DNA of 64,000 nt from Owenia fusiformis (Eukaryota > Annelida > Polychaeta > Sabellida > Oweniidae), in NCBI GenBank assembly GCA_903813345.2, contig CAIIXF020000009.1, forward strand, positions 36,633,759 through 36,697,758, read 5' to 3'. The position numbers and the translations under genes were made by a program. The notes beneath the pieces were generated by a model. It worked only from the letters and a program-made list of their open reading frames with translations. It ran no database searches and was not told the DNA's origin. This document shows, piece after piece, positions 12,801 to 24,800 of the stretch. The first letter of the stretch is position 1; every line of letters begins with the position of its first letter.

Positions 12801-15800
12801 CGAGAATCGTCCTTTATGAATCTTATGTACGATTTGTACTTATATGAATCAACAGCAGTAAAATGTGTTGATGAAAGTGGTATGAGATAATGAGGATTTT
12901 GTATTCTATCCCCATGATAGCGTAGTATAAGAATTTAGCATACATAATGATATGCAGCTTTTGAGTCAATTGTTTCCCCATGTTATTAGATAATACACCC
13001 TTGCTGAAATCCTCATTTTCTCAGAAGAACTCAAGTTGATTGAGTCTCAACAAGTAGATTCATGTGGGATAGTATTGCTAGAATCCATTTTCAATAGTAA
13101 TAATAGGGGTATTTAAACAGGACATTGGGTTTGCTTTTTATTAGAACTTTTTGATGGCACTTTGTTTATAAACATCAAGTGCTTTGCTACTGTTATAGGA
13201 CTGTTCATGGGTCGATGAGGTGGGACGGAGCTTTGGGTGATGTTGGCTTGACTGTCTCTGTCGTCAGGCTTGTGACTGACCTTCGGCTGGTTTAAGATCT
13301 TTTGCGGTTAACCAACACTCCCATTCCAGAGACTGTAGCCATGGGACATTTCGTGTGATGATCATATCTTGAAGAATGATGGAAAGCTTCTTCTTTGGTC
13401 ATTAGTGACAGTTTTACTGGTGGGACCACTTGTCACGCCTTCGTATCCAGAGCCACCGAGAGCACGATTCTGAAACGGCACCTATTTCTCTCATTGCTCG
13501 CCTGAGTTGGATAGGATGCACTCCAACGTCTTTTAGTAATGAGCGTAGGGACAAAGCTGGGAAGCCCCTGCATCCTACTTCCACGGGGTAGAGTCTTGCT
13601 TGCCATCCTTTGCTCTGGGCTTCAAGGATTAGATCTTGGTATTTGCTATACTTGAGTTGATGGGATATGTCTATTCTTTCCTCCCATGGTACTGTAAGCT
13701 CTATCACTAGTATGGTCTTAGAACTTTTTGATACTAGTAGCATGTCAGGACGTAGTGTTGTTGCTACTATGTTCTGAGGAAAGACTAATTTCTTGTCCAG
13801 GTCAACATGCAATTCCCAATCAGAGGCCTTAGACAGTGCTGAAAGTGGAATTGATGGGTCTGTTTTCTTTGTCCTTGGAGTTGGTTGTTTTCCCTCCTGT
13901 TGAAATGCTATAAACATCGGCGTTTGGGGGACTGACTGCTTGTTGTTGGTTGTCCTCGATCTGTCAACCCATTCAGCAATTTTCTTTAGGACTTTGTCAT
14001 GCCGCCATCTGTACCGGCCTTCACTTAGTGCTGTCGTACAGCTGCTCAGGATGTGGGTTAGGGTACATCTTGGTCTTTTGCATAGAGGGCATGAGTTGTC
14101 ATTTTCTAGACCCCAAGTGTTGAGGTTCATTGGAGTTGGTAAGAGGTCAGTGAAGGCACGTAAAATGAAGCTGAGGCTTCCTTGGTCAATTGCCCAAAGG
14201 TCCTTCCATGTCGGTGACATATCCATGATTGTCTCCCACTGGGTCCAGTTTCCCTGCTTGGAAAGCCCCACAGCTTTTACAAGGCGTTCTTCTTCCTCTG
14301 CTCTGCGTATTTGCTTTACCAGCCGGTCTTTCTTTGCTTTTGGAGTCTTGTCCAACAGCTTGGAGCCGTAATTGCCTAAGCCTAATCGACCTTGGCAAAC
14401 AACTCCAACTATCTGCTCATGTCGCTCTCGTTCTTCAGCGTCTGATATGGCTTGTTGCGGTTTCCATTTCCTCCCAGTTGCTATGGATTCTCCTGTTGAG
14501 AGGACCTTGGAATCCTTTGATGTTCTGAGGGTTGTAATGGCTCTGACTTTTGATACCTTGAATTCCTCTACCAGTGAAGAGATTGGGAGAGATAACTTTG
14601 AAGATGTGCTGTAGAGGTTACAAGAACTGAAGCTTGGAGGTACTCCTAGCCATTTTCTTAGAAATCTGTTACACAACCTTTCCATGGAATTGACAAGGGA
14701 TACAGGGAATTCATACAGTGAGAAAGGCCATTGTAATCGGGGGATGACTCCAAACTGGAAGCACCAGACCTTGAATTTGCCTAGGAGGTAACTCTTGTTG
14801 ATAGTTTCCATCCATCTTTCAAGTTCCTTGTACACTTCCTTGGTGGTGTTGCTATCTTTTAAGGTTTCATCATAAAACTTCCCTAAACACTTGATGCGTT
14901 CATCTTGGATGGATGGGATAGCTGCTCCTTGGATATTGAAAGTGTGTCTCTTGGATGGTTGTCCTTTGACGATGATCAAGCTGCGCGACTTCTTTGGTTT
15001 AAACTGCATGCGAGACCATGTAGCCATATCCTCAAGACTCGTGAGAATCCACCGCATGCCAGGGATAGACTGAGTCATGACTGTTATGTCATCCATGAAT
15101 GCTCTGCAGCATGGGTGCCTAGTACCATCCTTTGCTTTCGGTCCTTTGCATCGTGATTCTCCAACCTTCAGGAGCATGTTCATTGCAGCTATGAAGAGTA
15201 TGACTGATATCGTACAACCGGCCATGATGCCTTTCTCCAGTGGCTGCCAAGAAGTGGTGAAACTTCTTGTGGTGAATCGCATCTTCATGTTACTAAGGTG
15301 GTTCGTTGTGAGGTTAATTACTTCCTCTGGGATGTGATAATGAGAAAGTGCTGTCTGTATGAGTTGATGGGGGACATTGGGATAAGCTTTGGCCAAATCT
15401 AGCCACACAACTGCTAAAGTAGACCTCTGTTGTTGCGCTTCTTTGATTAGCTGACTGATGGCTGAAGTATGTTCAACACATCCGGAATAACCGGATATGC
15501 CACCTTTCTGCACACTTGGGTCAATGTAGTTGTTGCTAATTAAAAAACTTGTCGTCCTCTTTGCTATAACTGACCAAAAGATTTTCCCCTCAACGTCCAA
15601 TAGAGATATCTCCCTAAACTGATCAAGAGAACTAGACTTATCTTCTTTGGGAACAAAGCAGCCCTCAGCATAAGTCCAAGAGGTGGGTACCTCCTTCTTC
15701 TTCCAGATGGCATGGATAAGTTTCCAAAGTCTTTTGAGAAGCTTTGGACAGTTCTTGTAAATCCTATATGTTACACCTGAGGGACCAGGGGCAGATGCTG

Positions 15801-18800
15801 CTCTTGCATGTTTGACTATGTCTTGTATCTCTTGAAATGTGATGTCGGATAGTTTGTAGGGGATGTCTGGTTCTGGGCAAGGTAAGGGGTATGGACACTC
15901 TCCCAAAGGGGTATTCTGTTGAGGATCACTGTGAGCTGTTTTTATGCTTTCCTCTGCCTCCTCCTTGGAACACTGGAGTTGACCATTTTTAGGTTTTCCA
16001 AGTAGGTTTGAAACAAACCTAAAAGGGTTACCAAAAAATGCTTTCCTTGCCCTGGCTTTCTCGCGTGCTTTCTTGCGGAGGTTCTCTGCTTGACGTAATC
16101 TGAGAATGTCTTTGTGTAGTTCTGTCAACAGCTGCTTGAGACCTTCTTTTGCTTCTGCTCCTGCTTTCCTAAACTGTTTCCTCAGCTGCCGCATCTCTCT
16201 CCGTAACGAGGTGATCTTTCGTTGTCTTCTACTTGGGCCAGCATGACGTTTGCCTTTGAGAGACATCTCTGTCACCCCAAAGAGCTCCTCTGCCTCTTCA
16301 AACACTATTCTCGTCATTGTGGTGATCTTACTGGGAGCACTTCCTTTAAGAGTACTCTCTAGAATGGTGTCCAGGTTGTTGTCTAGCTCCTTCCACTTGG
16401 CATCATTTGCTGGTGGATATTTCAGCCGTGGCTTTCTTTCAAGAACTTTCATTTCCTTTCCTCTACCTCGACTAGCTACTTGGCTTGGATCAGCTTCAAC
16501 GTGGAGGTCAGTGGCACTATGGTTTGCCTCCTGGCCTCTGTCCTCCTCCGGTTCACTAGCAGCTCTCTTTGGAATACTTGCTGCTATACGCTGTTTCAAC
16601 TTCTCCTTGCAATTCAGCTTCGTTTTTCCTAGATGAATCTTCACGCCCATCTCGTTCTTGAAGATACCCCCACAGCTGTCGCATCGACGTCTGGTCTCAA
16701 AATCATCATTATCCAAATTTGCGGTCCTATTCTTGTCCGTGTCACATGTGCTTGGGTCCATATCCGTTTTGTTCTGTCTGTCTCGAGGCCTATTAAGGAC
16801 TTCTATAATACTCGTAGCAAGTTGGGTTAGCTATGGCACAGGGGAGCTGGCCCTGTGCCAAGCGTGCTGATATTCAGCGTTTCTGGAATTATCCAGTATC
16901 AACCAGTCTTTCCTGGTAGCCAATGGGCCTTTCCCCATCGTCACTGCTATTGCAGAGTTCATTGTTTATAAACATCAAGTGCTTTGCTACTGTTATAGGA
17001 CTGTTCATGGGTCGATGAGGTGGGACGGAGCTTTGGGTGATGTTGGCTTGACTGTCTCTGTCGTCAGGCTTGTGACTGACCTTCGGCTGGTTTAAGATCT
17101 TTTGCGGTTAACCAACACTCCCATTCCAGAGACTGTAGCCATGGGACATTTCGTGTGATGATCATATCTTGAAGAATGATGGAAAGCTTCTTCTTTGGTC
17201 ATTAGTGACAGTTTTACTGGTGGGACCACTTGTCACGCCTTCGTATCCAGAGCCACCGAGAGCACGATTCTGAAACGGCACCTATTTCTCTCATTGCTCG
17301 CCTGAGTTGGATAGGATGCACTCCAACGTCTTTTAGTAATGAGCGTAGGGACAAAGCTGGGAAGCCCCTGCATCCTACTTCCACGGGGTAGAGTCTTGCT
17401 TGCCATCCTTTGCTCTGGGCTTCAAGGATTAGATCTTGGTATTTGCTATACTTGAGTTGATGGGATATGTCTATTCTTTCCTCCCATGGTACTGTAAGCT
17501 CTATCACTAGTATGGTCTTAGAACTTTTTGATACTAGTAGCATGTCAGGACGTAGTGTTGTTGCTACTATGTTCTGAGGAAAGACTAATTTCTTGTCCAG
17601 GTCAACATGCAATTCCCAATCAGAGGCCTTAGACAGTGCTGAAAGTGGAATTGATGGGTCTGTTTTCTTTGTCCTTGGAGTTGGTTGTTTTCCCTCCTGT
17701 TGAAATGCTATAAACATCGGCGTTTGGGGGACTGACTGCTTGTTGTTGGTTGTCCTCGATCTGTCAACCCATTCAGCAATTTTCTTTAGGACTTTGTCAT
17801 GCCGCCATCTGTACCGGCCTTCACTTAGTGCTGTCGTACAGCTGCTCAGGATGTGGGTTAGGGTACATCTTGGTCTTTTGCATAGAGGGCATGAGTTGTC
17901 ATTTTCTAGACCCCAAGTGTTGAGGTTCATTGGAGTTGGTAAGAGGTCAGTGAAGGCACGTAAAATGAAGCTGAGGCTTCCTTGGTCAATTGCCCAAAGG
18001 TCCTTCCATGTCGGTGACATATCCATGATTGTCTCCCACTGGGTCCAGTTTCCCTGCTTGGAAAGCCCCACAGCTTTTACAAGGCGTTCTTCTTCCTCTG
18101 CTCTGCGTATTTGCTTTACCAGCCGGTCTTTCTTTGCTTTTGGAGTCTTGTCCAACAGCTTGGAGCCGTAATTGCCTAAGCCTAATCGACCTTGGCAAAC
18201 AACTCCAACTATCTGCTCATGTCGCTCTCGTTCTTCAGCGTCTGATATGGCTTGTTGCGGTTTCCATTTCCTCCCAGTTGCTATGGATTCTCCTGTTGAG
18301 AGGACCTTGGAATCCTTTGATGTTCTGAGGGTTGTAATGGCTCTGACTTTTGATACCTTGAATTCCTCTACCAGTGAAGAGATTGGGAGAGATAACTTTG
18401 AAGATGTGCTGTAGAGGTTACAAGAACTGAAGCTTGGAGGTACTCCTAGCCATTTTCTTAGAAATCTGTTACACAACCTTTCCATGGAATTGACAAGGGA
18501 TACAGGGAATTCATACAGTGAGAAAGGCCATTGTAATCGGGGGATGACTCCAAACTGGAAGCACCAGACCTTGAATTTGCCTAGGAGGTAACTCTTGTTG
18601 ATAGTTTCCATCCATCTTTCAAGTTCCTTGTACACTTCCTTGGTGGTGTTGCTATCTTTTAAGGTTTCATCATAAAACTTCCCTAAACACTTGATGCGTT
18701 CATCTTGGATGGATGGGATAGCTGCTCCTTGGATATTGAAAGTGTGTCTCTTGGATGGTTGTCCTTTGACGATGATCAAGCTGCGCGACTTCTTTGGTTT

Positions 18801-21800
18801 AAACTGCATGCGAGACCATGTAGCCATATCCTCAAGACTCGTGAGAATCCACCGCATGCCAGGGATAGACTGAGTCATGACTGTTATGTCATCCATGAAT
18901 GCTCTGCAGCATGGGTGCCTAGTACCATCCTTTGCTTTCGGTCCTTTGCATCGTGATTCTCCAACCTTCAGGAGCATGTTCATTGCAGCTATGAAGAGTA
19001 TGACTGATATCGTACAACCGGCCATGATGCCTTTCTCCAGTGGCTGCCAAGAAGTGGTGAAACTTCTTGTGGTGAATCGCATCTTCATGTTACTAAGGTG
19101 GTTCGTTGTGAGGTTATATGATATAAATACCTGATTTGATGTTTTATAACAGGTTGGAATAGCTGTAGGAGACATAGACAAGATACAACAGAATGCTTAC
19201 ATTAAGAGGCTGGCCATGCAGGTACACTGTTTTAATGCTAAAATTAGATATTTTCATTTTTTATGTCATCACCACAAATGGTGACATATTGTTAAAGTCT
19301 CCAACTTTTTTCTCGGTTTGGCAGTCATTGTTTGGAGTTAGGTTTCTGTATTGGCTCTCTCTTGAAAGCCCATGGTGTCTGTAACAAATGGCAGGTGGTG
19401 ACATTTCACATGTTAAAGTCTGTAACCCAATAACATGTATTGCATATTAAGCACAACTTACAATGACATGTTTAATGTTAAAGCAGTGAAATATTTACAA
19501 TTGCTACCCTGTTTCACATAAAAAGTACATAATTTGATTATTCATAAATGAACAATATTTCAAATTTTAAATTGTATTTTCCTCCAAAAACAGTTATTTA
19601 GATTAAGAAATAAAAACAAGCATCGTATAAAGATAGTATTTTTATTATTAGATATACTCAGACATAGTAAGGTTACAATGTATTCAAAATGTCACATAAT
19701 TCTAGATATATCAATACTTTCAGTTGGATTGACTCTATTCACACTCACTGTATTGCAATACAGCAGATTGACTAAGTTTATTGTTGTTAAATAAACTAAA
19801 AGGTCATAAATAATAAGCTCTCACTAAAACAGACGTAAACACGCCTAACCATCGCGTAAGCAGGCGTCACCGTACAGCGTCAAAAAATACAGTAGTACAG
19901 TTTTCTGTACGGTGACGAAAATTAACTGAGTTGAAGCAAAAACTATAATGAGGGTTTTAAAAAGATTAATTAGATGGAAATAAATACGATTTCGGGTGTA
20001 ATAAAAACAGCATTCTCTTAGGAATGGTTTTAACTGTCTAATTATGATAAAAGTTTTTCGAGCACTGCTCGGATTTTTTCTGACTGGATCGGCCCACATA
20101 ATCGACTCGAGAGAATAATGTTGTTTTTTTCACTTTTCGTTTGGTTATTATTTTCCCTGTCGTCTGAGAGTATGGATTATTTTTATGAGAATATGTACTT
20201 GTAATCTACACATTTTAGAACAGATGAATATTCGGCAAAAAATCATTCAGTGTATTTATTCAAAAAAGATCAGAACTATACGGTGACGCATCAGCTGTAC
20301 GGTGACGCTTCCTTAGATTTTATGAAGTGCTCTAAGCTTACTGTTCGAACAAGAGGTAAAGAAGCGTCAGATCTACATTTACATTATCACTGGTAAGTAT
20401 CTAGCGATGGCGGACAGGAAGTATTAATTTCGATATTTTTAGTTTTCATGGAATTAACTATTTGAAAGTTGACGTGATGCTTTGGTATCATTTGAACTAA
20501 ACCAGACTTTTCTCATATGACTAACAAAGATAGCCTACACAGCCATCTTTACCCCATGCAAGATATTGCATCTTTCATCCTAAAAAGTCACACGTGCAAG
20601 ATGAGATTTACTTGTGACATCCCTTGTTTTAAAACATCAATGAAATAGCAACAAGAGAGTTTTTGGTTTCATGATCTTTACCGTATCATACATTTCCAGT
20701 AACCTTCCATTAAGCGGTGGAAGATATCGTTGAACTGTAGCGCCCATGCGCTATATATGAACAAATGATCATACTCCAGAGTTTCCATTTCATACAATCT
20801 CAGTCTCATTTAGTTCATCAAAGCATAGCGTCACCGTACAGCTGGTGCGTCACCGTACAAATTTGATCTTTTTTAAATATACATAATGCATGGTTGTTTG
20901 CTGAATCTTCTGTTCTAAAATGTGTAGTCAACAAATACATATTCTCATAAAAATAATCCATACTCTCAGACGGCAGGGAAAATAATAACCAAACGAAATG
21001 TGAAAAAACAACCTTTTTTTACTTGGGTCGATTATGTGGGCCGATTCACTCAGAAAAAATCCGAACAGTGCTCGTAAAACGTTTATCATAATCAGTAGGT
21101 GAAAACCATTTCTAAGAGAATGCTGTTTTTATTTCACATGAAATCGTATTAGTTTTCATCAAATTAATTTTTTTAAACCCTTGTCATAGTTTTTGCTTCT
21201 AAGTAGTTAATTTGCGTTACCGTACAGAAAACTGTACTCCGCTATTTTTTGACGCTGTACGGTGACGCCTGCTTACGCGATGGTAAGGCGTGGTACAACA
21301 AAATTTTGAAAAAATGTCAATTGGTAAATTGATCAAGATCTCAATTTCTCCGATTTCTACTTCATGTATGTCTTGACATGTGAGAGTAAAGAGAAACAAA
21401 AGAGGTGTTAATAAAACTATTAAAGTAACATAAAGATATCACTTAAGCTTACATTGTTATGATTAAATAAGAGAAGCACTAGCTCAATGGCTCTGTAACG
21501 ACCCTGGGCACACTTTTCCGGGGAGCTGTTGTGTAATAACCCAGGTACTAGACCTGAAAGGGAGTGTGCTAAGTTCATCACGTTGTGCGGGAATTGAACC
21601 CAGAACCCTCAGCTCGCAAGACTGATACTCTACCACTTTAGCCAAAGGGACTAGTCCCTACAGCCAAGACCGTAGTAGCGACTTGCTATCAAGAGTCATT
21701 ACAGCTCCTTTCAATAGAACCTTTATTTAGAGTCATGAAATTATCATACTAAGGTGTATATATTTGTGAGAATGCTAGTGAAACAAATATTTGGACACTT

Positions 21801-24800
21801 CTGATTGGTTTCTGGTAATCTTCTCCATGGACTTTCAAGCATGTAAAATACAAAAACAGAAGATGGCACCCCCTGGTAAAAATCTAAGGTATCTTGGAGG
21901 TTGGAGAGAAATGAATCAAAGGATGTTGTATTTACTGAGTTTCCCAAGAGTAAACTTACTATTGCACATATTTTGCTTTAAAGGTATTTATTCAAGCCAA
22001 ATTCTATTTTTACCAAATCATATTTTCGGTAAATCCAACAACAGATGAGCATGGCTGCTGTGTTAATCAGGTTAAATACTTTGTTAAACTAAAGTAAACA
22101 TACATTACATTGTTTAGAAATGAGACATGGTTATTGATTCATTTTGGTGCATGTAACATACCATTTGTGTACAACTTAGTTGCATTATCATATCTGACAA
22201 AAGCACTGTTTTCAAAGAACAGAAAAACTCCTTGTTGTACTGTCTCTGTTGCCGCGGTGATTCCATGAGTCACCGGAACATTCTGAAAATCTTTGGTGGG
22301 ATTAGCAGCCATAATGTCATAACTATCGTAGACAACAGAGTTTGAAATATACACATTGTTGTTCTTTAAGAAATATGCATCATCTGTCATGAACACGGCA
22401 TCTGGATCTTCTGGTGTACCAGTCCCATATGTCAAGCTTGCAGCACTAGGGAAATGGGTGCCATGGGGGATATCATCTTCGTAAAGCCATAAGTTTCCTC
22501 CTGGAAAACATTTTTATCAATGGTGCAATCTGTCATGCAAAATGTATTCTTAGGTGCAAGAAGGTTTCAACACGGAGTGGTAACCTGGGCCAGATAATGT
22601 GTATAGTTATTAGACAAAAGTCTTAAATCTGCATCTAGTCTACTCCAAACATTTGTTATGTTGCTTTGGTTTTTAAGGTTATATGCGTGTAATCTTGAAA
22701 GAGAGGACATTTTGACATTTCTGCTTCTTAAATCTTCAAAATATTTTCCAGTTTATTCTTTGGTGCCACTTTAAGTTTAATCTCATCATATTACCATAGA
22801 ACTTCAAATACATCAGTATGTCATGCTCCAGGAAATTACATCTTATTGATAATTCTCAACAGGATCTAAAAAACAACACTCTCTTCCGCACATAAGTATT
22901 TTGATAAGCAGATTGAACATTTTCAAAATGAAATGTTAACTGGAAATTCAATATATCGGACTTGTGAAATAAATAAAAAAACACCTTCATGTATTGATTC
23001 TCTATTTGGTTTGGGATATGGATAATAATAATTTCCTAAGGTTGTGTAGTATTTATCAGGAGTTCTATCAATCATATTTAACAATAATACATGTCAATGA
23101 TATAATGTGAATGATAGATGTCAATGATATGATCCCTATAAAAAAACGAAAATGACACAAGCACAATACAACTGAAATAAAAGCAAGGAATTCCATTTTG
23201 AAATTTAGGAATATACCTCTGTTTTCACTGGAGTATACCATAATTCATTTCTAGTTTTGCAGATTTTAAAGAATGAAAAAGCCCCTTTGCCAAAATATTG
23301 ATAAATTCTAAACCCAACAAACAATTTAAACAGAAAAAACAACTTGCGAAACAGTTCTATGATGTTTGAAATCTTATTCATGAATTATATTACAAGTTTG
23401 ATTCATTTTTTCATTTTCTTTCAAGATGCAATGAAAAGGCACAATGGGCAACATTTGGATAACAAAAAAAATACAAGGCCATATCAATTTAATGTGAATC
23501 ATGTTAAACCAAATTGAAATCATTACTTGTATTTTTCTTGTATGATTTCTCATGGTACTCTCAAAAGATTCCCACGTTAATATTTTTCAATAAACTTTAC
23601 CTTCAAATACTCTGGTATAGTTGGTAGTAGGGGAATAATAGAACTGAATATCATCTATTTCACCCGTCGGCATACTGGGGAGCATTGAGTCCAGATTTGT
23701 CACCTGCATCGGAGGCTTATGTAGGGAATTTTCATCAACATATATGTAAACCATTCTGTTGTCAGTTAGAACATAGATGTTTCCTGTGTTGCCATGGTAC
23801 CATGAGGCATGCACATTGAACAAATTGGGAACCAACTAGAAAAGAATAAGGGACAGTGATAAACAACTCAAATCAAACACTAGCTGCAAGTTTCTTATCT
23901 CTTTATATCTATCATTACATATTTAGATTATTAGACTTTTTGATTGCCATTCTGCCAAATAAGGACAAAGAGAGTAATATAAAATGAACAATTTAATGAT
24001 AAAATTGTGTTATCTAAACTAGTGCATGGTTAACATTTTTCATTTCTAAAGATGCCCTTTTCACTAGATACTCGGTCTATTTAGCCATATTCCTATTGAC
24101 TTTGACATTGCAATGACTTTCCCAGACGAATTTGTATACATATAATGCATATTTATGACTTAGAGTAATTAATTTTCTGTTTTAATAAACAAATAGTGAT
24201 ATAGCTATAGAAAATACTGAGATTTGTGCCATTATTTAATAACATTCAATAACATTTAGAGAAACAAACAAACAAATAAACAAACAAACAAACACACATA
24301 CATACCTGATGGTAATTTGTCCCAGTTTGACCCGTCAAAGATGTCCCTTGAAGCTGCAAACTCTCAGAGTTCACTTCACATAGTTTCTTCTCAACATTTT
24401 CATTGTCTATGTTATATGAGTAACAATTCCTCATGAGACATAGCTGGCCACATTCAGCCTTTGACTCTACGATCTCTTGCTCAATTACATATCCTGGTAG
24501 TTTCTTATCATACCCTACTAGTTCAAAGAATCCAGATTGTTGAACGCTGTATATGAATTGAATGTTTATTAAAAGAAATAAAACTCTGATTATCATTCTG
24601 ATATTTCGTCTAATTATTGTTAAGTCAGTATTTTTCAATTATTTTCTGAACAAACACGATTTATGCTGTTTGTTCAAAAAAGCTGGTTTGTTTTGTTGTG
24701 AGGCTTCATATACTATTTATATTCTAATATACGTCATCTCATCAAGAACTGTAGAACTGCAAGCTTTATGCACCAATCAGATCAATGGCTTTTTGTGCTT

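Larger units (their letters stand above)
13162..16960 (-). mobile_element. R2/NeSL-type non-LTR retrotransposon, full-length copy
   Basis: The 3' end is fixed by comparison with the second copy: both begin (on the plus strand) at TTGTTTATAAACATCAAGTG. The 5' end is where this copy meets the 3' end of copy 2, at TGCAGAGTTCA/TTGTTTATAAAC near 16960, giving an element of about 3.8 kb. There are about 200 nt of 5' UTR, a single ORF, and about 250 nt of 3' UTR without a poly(A) tail. The copies match exactly wherever I compared them. Confidence 0.9.

Noticed and set aside
13940-16870. Plus-strand ORFs of 60-143 codons across the retrotransposon
   Set aside because: They are antisense shadows of the intact minus-strand ORF, and the same set recurs in copy 2.
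17214-19181. 655-codon ORF taken at face value as a gene with its own N-terminus
   Set aside because: Its first ~24 codons come from TRPA intron and exon e antisense; only the rest is retroelement, truncated.
21583-21655. Functional tRNA-Ala gene
   Set aside because: A and B boxes are good, but the acceptor stem does not pair and a non-tRNA tail follows, so a SINE head is more likely.
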